Assembly: GCA_015680685.1 (NCBI GenBank)
Contig: MNCI01021399.1
Location: forward strand, 1,406,278-1,470,277
Reading direction: 5' to 3'
From: Gnetum montanum
Taxonomy: Eukaryota > Streptophyta > Gnetopsida > Gnetales > Gnetaceae
Length of the DNA: 64,000 nt
Made by a program: the position numbers and the translations under genes. Below the pieces are notes generated by a model, which ran no database searches, was not told the DNA's origin, and saw only the letters and a list, made by a program, of their open reading frames with translations. Below, piece after piece: positions 46,298-57,360 of this stretch; positions within the stretch are counted from its first letter, which is position 1, and each line of letters starts with the position of its first letter.

Positions 46298-47036
46298 CTA
46301 GCTCTAAGTGGAAAGACAATGATCATGAACTTATTAGTAACTCATTAGTATACTTACATTATCCATCCATGAATTACAATCTGGTTGCATGCAAACACTT
46401 GTGACTTGTATAGTTGAGTGCTAGAATTCTCTAATTGCTCATCATACTTGTGGAAGGTCTTCACCTTATCACTTGTTATTGATCTTATGCTAAGAATCTT
46501 TACAACCAACTATAACCTTCTTGTCAACACTAATTTTAACCATTGCATTAATATTATTCTTGTAAGAAAAGGGAATAGTTGTAGCCTGGGGAATGGTAGT
46601 GGTAGAAGAGGGTGTCAGAACCTAAAATAGTTGTAATATAGGTACACCCTAAGATATATAGTCCAATTAGAACTTTATAACTCAGCATTACCTACCACAA
46701 TCAAGTCCATGACTTGGAGTTTTCAAATCAAAAGTCTTACCACTAAGTTAATAGTTCATTGTTAGCCTAATGGTAAGACTACATGTACCCCTAGGACATA
46801 TAGCCAACACAAAACTTAAGTAGAATTTTTAATTAAAAAAAATCATATGACTTATGTTTTCCCTATAGCATAGTTTATTTATAGTATGGAAGGGATAAGG
46901 CAATGTAGAAATTTGCAAGAGAATGCATATAAGATGATGACATGCCTTTTTTTTTGTTTATTTTATTTTATTTTTATCTTTTCTTAAAGTACGTGGCTCG
47001 TTTGTAAAGGTGTGTGGAGTCATAAGTTCAATTTCA
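46298..47036. other. Host gene island, upstream part
   Basis: No gene is seen. Near 46765-46785 'agcctaatggtaagac' has a tRNA A-box look, perhaps an old SINE. 46920-46985 is a T-rich tract. Confidence 0.5.
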
Positions 47037-47238
47037 CACCTAGGGGTATGGTACAATGGTCAAGACACTCATTCTTCAGTTAGGAGGTCATAGGTTTAAT
47101 TCCTACATTTACTCAAGAGTGTGGCAACAATAGAGAAGTGATAGTTGTGTTGTAATGAAGTAACCTTGTGGTGGAACACTCTTATTTCATGGGTCATAGG
47201 TGTGTTACCAACCCTTGAAGTTCATTTGCTTAAAAAAA
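47037..47238 (+). mobile_element. tRNA-derived SINE with 10-bp target duplications
   Basis: The pol III A-box-like TGGTACAATGG (47049-47059) and B-box-like GGTTTAATTCC (47093-47103) are 34 bp apart, as in tRNA-derived SINEs. The element ends in an A-run at about 47232-47238. It is flanked by identical TTCAATTTCA at 47027-47036 and 47239-47248. It lies about 680 bp upstream of the ASR TATA box. Family not identified. Confidence 0.75.
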
Positions 47239-47865
47239 TTCAATTTCAATAAATAGTTGTTGAGATATTAAAGCATAATTATCATCTTAAACTTGTCCCA
47301 ACTAAATGGAATCACCTCTAAGATGTAGAGGCATAATGAATAACAAAAATGATTAAAATAGACCAAACACTATAAAAAAGAATTTCAATTAATTTATTAA
47401 CCAAGATGTATATACAATTAAACATCAACTTTAATGAGTCGTATAGCGTACAACAGAATTTTCCAAAATAGATGTGGGAAAGGCATGATAATATGTATTC
47501 TAAAAGGCATCTGCGCGTGGGTCGGGCCGGGAGCGTGAACCCGAGTTGTCAATGAAGATGAGCTGTCAAAGATAAGCTACATGGTTCAGCCAACCGAAGG
47601 CTCGGAAAGGGAACGGTGTGAAATAGAATTGAACGGAGGATGGACCAAACAGAACCCTCCAATTAATTTATTCAACAATAATAATTTTCATCCTTATCCA
47701 AGGCTTTCCTAAGCAACAAATACAGAGTTTTCAATCCCTGTTTTGGCGGATCCGTAACGAAACTGCTGGTCATATTTGGTTTTGTCCGCGTATTGACTTG
47801 ACGCACATTAATTGGTCTGGCTATTAATCGGAATGAGGTTGCTTCTCCTGAAAGCACAGCCCGGA

Positions 47866-47920
47866 ACGCGTTCCACGCGTTTATTACACGCGTGGAGAAC
47901 CCTAATTAGCCTTATAAATA
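47866..47920 (+). promoter_or_regulatory. ASR core promoter: three ACGCGT boxes and TATA box
   Basis: ACGCGT occurs at 47866, 47875 and 47889, the last within ACACGCGTGGAG. A TATA box TATAAATAAA lies at 47914-47923. ACGCGT-type boxes are coupling element 3-like partners of ABRE in ABA-responsive plant promoters, which fits an ASR gene. There are about 105 bp from TATA to the ATG, giving a short leader. Confidence 0.65.
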
Positions 47921-48028
47921 AAAGAGATCCCACATTGAGTGATACTCATCCAACAGTTCACATTTGATTGATTTCGTTTCCGTCGATTCAGCCAAAGTAG
48001 TTTTCGTGTAAGCGAAGAGTGAAGAGAA

Positions 48029-49502
48029 ATGGCTGAGGAGCATAAGCATCACCACCACATCTTCCATCATGAGAAGAAAGCGGAGGTTGTGTACGCTACC
48101 GAAGAAGAAGCAGCAGAGGCTGCCAAGAAGCAGGAGAAGCATCACAAGCATGAGCAGCACATGGGCGAGCTCAGTGCTCTTGCTGCTGGTGCTTTTGCCG
48201 TTGTACGTATCTTCTTTCTATCCTTTTAATTTTCAGAGATTCCTGTTTTTTTGCAGGGTGAATTGTAGTTTTCAGTGACATTGGGCGAGTGAATTTTGTT
48301 TTGTGTCCGCAAATTCTTAGGTTTGTGTATGCTGTTTTATATGATTAGATATTTAGATTGGAGATTTGGTTGATTTGGGTGGAGGGTAGGGTTTTTCTTA
48401 TCATCTGCAATTGGGTTTTGGGTGGTTGATTTGGGATGATGTTTTATGACATGGGATTTTACACTGGCCAAGCAGGGTAGACTCTGGCTTTTTTGGTGAA
48501 AACGTGTTCTTTTTTCGATGTCGTATTGTTTCGTCAAGAGTGATTGTTAATGTCGTGTTTACTTTCAAGAATAATTTTTTAATCCGGTGATACATCACCG
48601 ATTCAAAGTTGTGGATTATAATGAATTTTTGCCAGTTTAAGAATTAGTTGCGGATTATATCACTGGCTCAACGATTAGTTGCGGATGAGAATGAATTTTT
48701 GCTGGTTAGTTTTAGTTGCGGATAAAAATGAATTTTTGCGGATTGAGGCACGACTTTTATAACAAACCTTATTTCTAGAAAAAATATCAATGACTTTAAA
48801 TGTAATTTACCCAGTCGACTCTGAGCTTACAACATCCCGAATCGATGTATTTCCCGACGTTTGAAACGCTGCTTTCAAGTTTCAACCAAAACTGGTCGAC
48901 CGTGCTCAACTTTTACATAATAAAATTGATTTGGTTTCTGGATAAGAGGTTTTTATCCTTTTTCATTTTTTTAAAATTCTTGCTCATCGATGAGCGTGAT
49001 TCGGTTGTTGGTTTTTCTCATTGCTGATTCAAAATTTTGTCCAATCTTTATTAGTACGACAGGTGGAGACTTCGGCATGAATCTTGAGTATTGGGTTTTG
49101 GGCATGGTGTTGTTTTATGTTTTGATTCTGTCATTGCATTCGTAAAAGCTCTACTTTTGTTTCCAATGACAATCTCTTGATTGCATTCTGTTACATTCTG
49201 GATATGTTATTTGATCGGAAGAAACAACATTCTTTTCTGGTTTGATTCTTTCCAGTTTTGGATATGCTTTGGTTAGGGTTCAGTTTAACTTTGAATAATG
49301 AAAACTTTGTGAAATTGCATATTTGCAGCATGAAAAACACGAGGCGAAGAAGGATCCGGAGCATGCCCATCGCCACAAATTGATGGAGCACGCTGCTGAG
49401 GCTGCTGCTGTGGGTGGAGTAGGATTCGCCATTCATGAACACCATGAGAAGAAAGAGGCCAAGCATGAATACAAGGACCACCACCATCACCATCACCACT
49501 AA
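48029..49502 (+). CDS. ASR: ASR (ABA/stress/ripening, ABA/WDS family) protein, two exons
   Basis: Spliced CDS 48029-48202 and 49329-49502, 348 bp, 115 residues. The N-terminus is His-rich ([17 protein letters not shown]), followed by a Glu/Ala/Lys helix region. The family core spans the intron: [15 protein letters not shown] in exon 1 and [20 protein letters not shown] in exon 2, then [20 protein letters not shown] and a run of His at the C-terminus. Length and one-intron layout fit ASR genes (conifer relatives are known as LP3 types). ASR proteins bind zinc and DNA, are largely unstructured when hydrated and accumulate under water deficit. The start is supported by the TATA box 105 bp upstream and by the conserved His-rich N-terminus. 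The reading frame has no stop, so the gene looks functional. Confidence 0.92.
48203..49328 (+). other. ASR intron, 1126 bp, phase 0
   Basis: Donor GTACGT and acceptor ATTTGCAG. The codon GTT before and CAT after give [10 protein letters not shown] without a break. It contains repeated 'gttgcggat..gaatttttgc' units at 48610-48740. No other gene was seen. Confidence 0.9.
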
Positions 49503-51884
49503 TACTCTCCTTTTCACACCCCTGAATTGCCTCTTATCTTATAAATAAGAATGTCCATGCACATCCATCCATACAGAGGTGTGAGGGTTTCTCATCATCT
49601 GCTTTACATTTCCTTATCCAGTGTTTTAGACTTTGCTGTATCCAGGGTTCTGACTTTGCCGGTCTTAAGAGTGTCTTATTAAGTTATTATCCGTTTTACA
49701 TCTCCGTTAATCCAGAGTTCTTATGAAATACTTCAGCGGATTGACGGGGAATAAACTGCAATGCTTTCTGTTTATGGCTCCTAATATTATACTGCATGTG
49801 TTGGTTGCGTTATCTTCGTGCTGTGTGTTATGGCTCCTAATATTATACTGCAATGCTTTCTGTTTATGGTTTGAAATTATTTGAGGAAGATGGCTTTTAA
49901 AGAATCTAAACTGTTTTCCCTTTTAGTGCTCGGTGCTATTTTCCATATTTGTGATAGCTTATCATGTTTGCATTGAATTTTACCGCTGTGACTGAGAGCT
50001 CGCGACTTTGAAATTCAAACAATGGGATTCTATTCGATTCTAAACTCTTTTCCTTAGTTTGCCATTCTGCATGCGATCTACCAAAAATGCTTTTCATTAC
50101 TTTGGGGAATGATAAATACTACGAGCATTTCTTTGAGCAAAGGAATGAGGATTCTTTGGATAGGGGGAGGTGTCGGATCCATAAAAATAATAAAAAGTTC
50201 AGTGGACAGAAATTTAAGGTACATTGGATGATCGGATAAACAGCTTAAAGAATGGATAGAAGAACTTTGAAGTTGTTGGATGCTCGGGATGTGAACGTTA
50301 AAAATAACCTGCCTTTTGAGGAAGATCTATATGCTATGCAGGCAGGTTGGGTAATGCAGGCAGGTTGGGTATTGGGGGCTGCGTTTACCTGGGGAATCTT
50401 TCAATTTTTTAATCACATGCTGCTGAAAAAATGCTACCTAAACCATCATTCAGTGCAGGTTGAAGCAGTGTTACGAGACCTGGACTCCGCGAGTTACTTG
50501 TGGACTCTGCAAGTTACTGGGTAACTCTCATCACACTCAAAATGACTTGCGGAAATTAGATTTTCACCCCTTTGACCCTACCAAATATGCCCTAATTCTG
50601 ATCTGCCTCCTGAATTGTGAGTGACTCAGCTGGAATGAAAAACTTGGAACTCTGCAAATACTCGCAGATTCGTAACACTGGTTTAAACGCTTTTTTCTTA
50701 CTTATCACCTCGTAGAAAAAAAGAATCAAAAATAATTACGTCGAGCCTGATGCTTATTGCATTAAGATGAGGCCAAGAAAGTGGGTAGAACGAAATGTTA
50801 ACCGGATAAGAGTGTTTATCATGCTGATCACTCCTTACTATTGACATTGTTACAAATTTTAAGCAAAAGTACTATATAAAAATTATTTTAAAAATGTATA
50901 ATATAAACTTTAGAAACCTCCGTTGATAACATTGTGGCTCAAGGAGAAAAATGAAAGGAGAGAATCTTCTCGGTTGTTGAAAATATTATGCTTAAAAACT
51001 GTCAGCTGTGTTGAAAACATTAGAGTGCAAGATTCAATACCTCAAGTAAACAGCGTCAAAAGCCATGTTAGTCATTGATGAGAACGTAAAAATCAATGCA
51101 ACAAATGTATCTTCAACACGCTACTCCTGCCGGACCTTACCCAACGTGCCGCATTTTCAGACCCGACCCGAGACCCTTAAAAATGAAGGGACAGGAAACG
51201 AGGACGTTAACCTAAGAAAATTAATTATCTTACTGCAAGATAGGACAATAGCTCAATGGCCCCTTCGTTCAACATTTACAATTATGCTTGCATTTTCAAT
51301 GATGCTGGCAAGGAGCAGCGATTAGGGACAAAAATTTCAGCGTCCCTGCTCATCCTTGTATTTTTCAATGATGTTGCCCAAGAGCACCGATCATGGACAA
51401 AATTTCATTGTCTCTTCTCATTTTGGTTAGAAGGATAAAATTTTAGCAATCTTTTATCTATGGAAAATTTTAGTACTTTTAATGTAGAGTGGAAAGTGTA
51501 ATAGCACTTACAAATAGTAATTAAAAAGCTATGAATGTATTGTTTTTTTTCATTATAGCCAACAAAGTATAAGAAAGCTAAATCTAAACAAGGTAATTGA
51601 AGACCCTTATTGTAAAAAAGGATAGCAATGAAATAAAAGTAGAAAGGATCATCATCATCATTTTGGGGCATTTATTCCATCTACCAATAAAATAAAAGAA
51701 AGAATTGAGAGAATTCCAAGAGGAAATACAAAGCCTTGATGAAACAAGAAGAAAAAGTGAAAAAGAAAAAAAATCAAAAGGAGTATCAATGAAACACTAG
51801 AAAAAGTCATTATTACAAGGAGCAACAATTATTGATACTCTACTCTACGTTATTCTTTGTTTTGTTGTAGAAGTGGTTGAGTAG
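49503..51884. other. Host gene island, downstream of ASR
   Basis: No confident gene. 49541-49700 is the likely ASR 3' UTR. 'tggctcctaatattatactgca' is duplicated at 49776 and 49830. A 90-codon ORF at 50252-50524 has an 18-bp duplication (ATGCAGGCAGGTTGGGTA twice, 50336-50371) and resembles nothing I know. Two imperfect ~70-bp repeats lie at about 51286-51352 and 51355-51421. Confidence 0.5.
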
Positions 51885-52628
51885 TGATGAGGACATCACC
51901 CAACCCTTATATAATCCTCAATGTATTTTGTGTGTATGTGTCTTCTTGTGTTGGCCTTTTTTGGTGATGATTCCAAGGTGTTTTTGCATATTTGGAGGTA
52001 TCTAAAGCCTATTTTGATGAGTTCAAAGGTTTTGGGATCAATGGGAACTTATTTGGAGGTGGCAAAATGTTCCAAACCTCAAAATAAACATCTTTTTTTT
52101 AGCCTTGCTAGGATGGACATCTTCTTTAGTGAACTCCAACAAATAATAGTTTGGATTTTGGGCACCAGGGGAGACGAAAGGTCACAACAAGAAGCTATGA
52201 AAAGGCATCAAAGGCCTAAGTTTAGGCAAGCTAATCTGAAGAGTGGAAAGGTTAGTCTCAATTTTTATTTTTATTTTTGAGAGCAAGGAGAGCTTACATT
52301 AGGACATTGTATCTATTTAAGGGAGAGGTAAGGGAGAACACTTGAGACAAGTTGAGAGTATATCTTATAAGTGTATTGTCTTGAGCTTATGCTCCAAGTT
52401 TGAGTAATTGAGGATTTAGAGGGGACATGTATAACCTTTAAGAGCCTTGGGAGAGGTTACTTGAGCTTATCTCAATCTTTGATGTATGTCTCTATATTTT
52501 AAGAGTTCTTTTATAAAAGGGAGAATTTTCTCTAGTTCATTATGTTGTTCTTGTTTTTTAAGCTTAATGTGCTTAGGAATCTTGTGCAATGGGTTCTTTG
52601 GAGGTTTATTGAGGTATGCTCTCCATCA
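51885..52628 (+). mobile_element. El-H 5' LTR (candidate end)
   Basis: It begins TGATGAGGACATCACCC, the same start as the 3' copy at 54508. The first ~250 bp of both copies match closely. The end at 52628 (CTCCATCA) is a guess from the TGATG...CATCA termini; no PBS was recognised after it. Confidence 0.65.
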
Positions 52629-54507
52629 AATTACTATTAGAGTGTTTGATTTGGAGGAATCTAGACTTGAATTGTTGATCTTCATTAAGCTTTTGAAGAA
52701 ATTTGAAGAATTGCTAAGCTTTACACTTAGGATTTGTATGGCCTAAGATATATAAAGCTTGCTTTGATGTTGTGAGATCAAGTTTCTTTGATGATAATTA
52801 AGCACTTATTTGCTTGAAAGGCTAGTGTTTGAAGTAAATTGCATCAATTTTACGCTTTTGTGTTGAAGCTTGGTATTTTTCCTTATATGAAAGAAACATT
52901 GTTGTGGATATTTGTGCATTTTCTTTTGAATATCATTCTTGTTGCTTTAAGTTTTTCCTTTAGATATATGAAAGATATAGCAACCAAGTCTATTAGTATG
53001 AAAGAGCTTGGAACGAATATGGATAAATTCAAGACTACCTTGGGAAATATTTTGACGTGATTTAAAAGAATATCTTCTAGCCATCATGGAAAGGAGGAAG
53101 ATGAAAGGTCCAATGAAATAGAGATGAATGAGAAAAGGAGTTCTCAAGTATCTCTTATTGAGCAAAGGAGTGTTCAACACTCAAAGATTTCAAGAAAGGG
53201 AACTAAGAGCTTTATCAAAAGGACCAAAAGATCTTCAAAGTTCAAGATGGTATATGCTATTGATCAAGGAGAGTTCCTACCTCATAAGTCATGGAAGGTA
53301 AAATATCAAAGCCAAAGGAGTGGCAAAGATCAAGGGATGTTTTTAAAGAGGATCCAAAGTAGCATTGGAAGGTATGAGACTCATTATTTTTGTAATTTTT
53401 CTATACCTTATCGCAAGGGGAAGGAGATTCTAAGCTAAGTTAAGGATATCTCATGGGAGAAAGTTGTCTTCTAGCCAAGGTATGTGGAAGAATGATATCT
53501 TTCATGATGTTTTTGATGAATTTGATGTTGAAACCATGGAGGAGATTTTACTTTTTGAGTTGGTACCTCCAAAATGAGATGAAGATCTTGATGATGATTC
53601 CCTTGAAGAGGAGAAACCATTGGAATTAGGGACTCCCATATACAATCTTGAAGCTTTAACTTTTGATGGTATTGGACAACCACATGTGAAAGATCAAGTT
53701 GAACCAAAGATGAATGGTAGAATCCATGAGGTAAGTAAGTATAAGCTTTACGTTGCAAATGGAAGTAATGTCTCTCATGTTGAAGCTACTATGATGGATG
53801 CTAGTTTTTCAATTTATCTTAGTAGTGGTTTGTTCAATTGTAATGATGAAAACTATGGTCATTGTGGTAATTGTGATGAAATTATGAGTCATGTTATACA
53901 TGATGAAAGCAATGTGACTTTTGATGTCATTATTATTAATAGAAATGCTAATAATGGTAATGTGTTTGATTTTGCATTTGATAATGATGGCTATGGTAGT
54001 AGTCCATATGATAAGGTCATTATTGACATAGGTAAGGATATTAATAGTGATGAATTTGATTATCTTGGTTGTGAAATGGATAAGAAATATGAAGGCAATC
54101 TACATTGTGGTGTTGATGGCCAACTAGTAGACTTTCAAATACCAAGAAGAAGAAAGTCAAGAAGAGGAAAAAGAAAGAAAGAAAGAAAGAATATTAGGTT
54201 AAGAAAGCCTAATCCTTTTTTACCTTTTCATTATTCATTTATTGGAGGTTTGACTTATCATGGGGATGCAAAGAAGGAATTTCAAGGATATGCTTAATTA
54301 AAGGAAGCATGATGGAACATAAGGGAAAGCCTCCATAAGAAAGGAAAGCTCAAACCAAAAACCTCAAATAGTATTCATTCTCAAGATGCTTTCGACGCAT
54401 TGAGTCTTAATTGTTGTTCTAGGTGTGATGGCCTTGAGTCATGGGAGCATGTTGCCTTCCCACTTGTGAAAGATCATTAAGCCTGACATTTTTAAAGGTG
54501 GGAGAGA
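52629..54507 (+). other. El-H internal region, unknown protein remnants
   Basis: ORFs in plus orientation: 53124-53438 (basic, Lys/Ser-rich, KRTKRSSKFKMVYAID) and 53620-54297 (225 codons; Asp/Asn-rich with a Cys/His cluster GLFNCNDENYGHCGNCDEI, ending in a basic RRRKSRRGKRKKERKN stretch). No RT, gag core, protease or integrase is seen. The region ends in a PPT AAAGGTGGGAGAGA at 54494-54507. Confidence 0.55.
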
Positions 54508-54770
54508 TGATGAGGACATCACCCAGCCCTTGCATAATTCTCAATGTATTTTATGTGCATGTATCTTATCTATGTATGTTTTCTTGTGTTGGCCTTATTG
54601 GTGATGATTGTAAGGTGTTTTGGTATGTTTGGAGGTGCTTGGAGCCTATTTTAATGAGTCCAAGGGGTTTTGGGATCAATGGGAACTTGTTTGAAGGTAT
54701 ATAGATATTCTGGTTCTCAAAATAAACATCTTTATTTTTAGCCTTGGTAGGATAGTTGTCTCCTCTACAG
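54508..54770 (+). mobile_element. El-H 3' LTR, truncated
   Basis: It starts TGATGAGGACATCACCC after the PPT and matches the 5' LTR for about 250 bp, to about 54760, where the match ends. The remainder is displaced by El-G and its neighbours. Confidence 0.65.
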
Positions 54771-54845
54771 TATAAACATCTCCTCTATAATATAGACATA
54801 TACTCTACAAGAAAGTTGTCTACATTGAATGCTAAACATATTCTA

Positions 54846-55872
54846 TGATGAGACCTGATATGTTAAGTAGCTAAGTCATGAAGATATCATGAAGCATCAT
54901 TTTGTCAAGTGTATTAGTTGGCTATGATATCTTAGATGCTATATCATAGATGCTACATCACATCTGCATTGTAGCATCCTTATCAATGCATCTTAGTTGG
55001 CTACTACATTGCAGCAATATCATAGTCATGTCGACAATGTCACATTGATGCAACCCCATTGATGCATCCCCGTTGATGCATGGGTTGATGCATTAACACA
55101 GTATCTATTTTTGCCTATAAATATGTGAGCACCCGCCATGTATTAGGCATCATTTTAGTTAGTAGTGTAGCTAGACTCTTCCAGTTTTATTCTATAATAT
55201 GAGAGAATAGTCAGTGAATGCCCATAGCGTAGATTTGAGTCAATTGTATGACATCTTATTCAAGTGGCATTGTACCTAAACACATTCTGTAAATGTAAAA
55301 AGATTGAGATCGATTTCTTTTCATTGCAACACTTTGACTTAGAATAGATTTACTTTCAATGCAATTTATTTTCTATGTACTTAGTTAACATTTATATTTC
55401 TATGCATGTTAATCAATCAGTAGAATGAGTGTGATTAGTTTCAATCATAAACATGTATTTATTTGGTAATCCCAACAATTTTATTTCTTGCTTCACTAAG
55501 TAGCATAACACTTGGTAATCCTAGCAGTGGATATGTGGGTTCAAGACATGTACAACAAGTTGGGAATAGATACTCATCATCCTTAGGATAGATTAGGATT
55601 TATCTTCTTATTATTAATTAGTTTAAATAATTAATTTCTACCTTATTATCTAGTTAGTTTAAAGGCCACATAACATCAATAATTATATGCCTTACTTTAG
55701 ATTAAACTATACATGACAAAGCTACCACTAGTCCAAGTGGGAAGATAGTGATCTATGATCAATGCTTAACAATCTAGATTCCACATTAGTCCCATCTGCG
55801 AAATTTGACTGAATTGTGCATGAACGCTTATGATTCATATGGATGGGTGTAGAGAGTACCTGCTGCTCATGT
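54846..55872 (+). mobile_element. El-G LTR (Athila-like, no internal region seen)
   Basis: Starts near TGATGAGACC (54846) and ends near 55872 with GAGTACCTGCTGCTCATG, a decayed form of the GGTACCTCGCTACTCATCA end. TTGATGCA sites at 55045, 55059, 55073 and 55085 (14, 14, 12 bp apart) are followed by a TATA box CCTATAAATATG at about 55120. Similar to the El-F LTR but in opposite orientation. Confidence 0.65.
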
Positions 55873-56262
55873 CCAACCACATAAATCACAAGCATTCACA
55901 TGGATTTTGAGGATGGGACTAGTGTAACATCTAGATTGTTAAGTGTTGATCGCAGGTCACTAGCTTCCCACTTGGACTAGTGGTAGCTTTGTCACGTATG
56001 GTTTAGTTTGAAGTGAGAAAAATGATTACTGATGTTGTGTGGCTTTTAAAATAACTAGATAATAATGTAGAAATTAATTATTTAAACTAATTAATAATAA
56101 AAAGAAAAATCCTAATTTATCCTAAGGGTGATGAGTATTCATTCCTAACTTGTTGTACATGTCCTAAAACCACATATCCATTGCTAAGATTACTAAGTGT
56201 TATGCTACTAGGTGAACCAAACAATAATGTTGTTGGGATTATCAAGCAAATATGTGTTTATG
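55444..56262. repeat. Large inverted repeat of LTR sequence
   Basis: 55444-55868 (plus orientation) and 55872-56260 (minus) are the same R-U5 part of an Athila-like LTR in head-to-head arrangement, with only a few bases between the arms. For example 'ccactagtccaagtgggaag' in arm 1 (about 55727) appears as 'cttcccacttggactagtgg' in arm 2 (about 55966). The arms are roughly 80% identical by eye. Confidence 0.8.
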
Positions 56263-56264
56263 TT

Positions 56265-57140
56265 TGATGAGAAACAAGTAGTCCCTACACCTATCCATAT
56301 GAATCACTAGCATTCACTAAGTGATCTAGTCAAATTCTATAGACTTTAGCTTTCCAAGTACACTAGGTCTAGGTAGTGAATATCAAGGACGTGATCATTG
56401 TCTTCTTAGTTTCACTTGTGAGGTACAAGTGTATGGTTAAGTGTAACTAAGGCATATAATTTTTATCATTTTATATTTATTGTTTAAATCACCTAAGTGT
56501 GAGAAAATAAAGTAATTAAATGTTTGACTAATCTAATAACTAACTAATATCTTAAATAATCCTAACATAAGCATCCATTCCCATTTACTGTACACATCCT
56601 GAACAACATTGCAACATTACTGTGTTACCAAGCATTAAGTGCTACTAGGATTACCAAACATTAATGTATGCTCGAAATGGTCGTACTTATGTGTATTAAT
56701 TAATCATTATTTAATTAATTAATATGATGCATTAAAATAAATCACTTAAATAATAAATGAATTTAAAGTAAACATTAAACTAATTTTAAACGTTGCAAGG
56801 TTTGTAAAGAAAGCTCATCTTTATGGTTAGCCACACCAAGGTGCTCAGGTACATCAGTGTTTAATAAAGATCAGTACACTTCTCACACCTACTGCAAGCA
56901 TCTAGAAAATATTCTAATTGTGAAATGAACAAAATGCAAGAGCTTCACTAAGACACTAATGTATTGATGTTATAAATGTAGCTAGTAAGTGTGTATTTAT
57001 AGGCAAAGATAGACATTGCATCAATGGGGTCATGTCAACACATTAGACCATGTGTTGACATGACTGCATCGACAAGGTTGCATCAACAAGATTGTGTTGA
57101 CAACATTCCGTCAACACAACCTAAGGAAGATGCTTCATCA
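56265..57140 (-). mobile_element. El-F 3' LTR, 876 bp
   Basis: On the minus strand it starts TGATGAAGCATC and ends with GTTTCTCATCA. TGCATCAA/TGTTGACA-type sites lie at 57017, 57033, 57053, 57065, 57079, 57095 and 57109, upstream of a TATA box (CCTATAAATACAC, about 56993-57003). The PPT TACCTCCATG (plus strand, 57141-57150) adjoins it. Confidence 0.85.
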
Positions 57141-57360
57141 TACCTCCATGACCAAATGAAAACTTGTCCTTGAGTGAAAAATGAGAGGAGAAAGTTCTTT
57201 ACAAAAATTGTTAAGGTATGGGATTACTGACTAACTACAGACACACAACTATCACAAACAAAACACAAAGTGCCCAAGTGTACAAATTTACAATCATTAC
57301 AAAAATTTGGTATTCATGATAATAAAATTAAACACCATGACAAAAATTGACAGCACAACT
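57141..57360 (-). other. El-F ORF3 to LTR, with PPT
   Basis: The minus strand ends in CATGGAGGTA directly before the LTR. The preceding CAAGGACAAGTTTTCATTTG matches the pre-PPT block of El-E (AAGGACGAGTTGTTATTCAG). No gene is seen. Confidence 0.6.

Noticed and set aside
50252-50524. 90-codon ORF in the host island as a gene
   Set aside because: No recognised domain, no promoter or splice signals, and an internal 18-bp duplication. Left as an unknown within the noncoding stretch.
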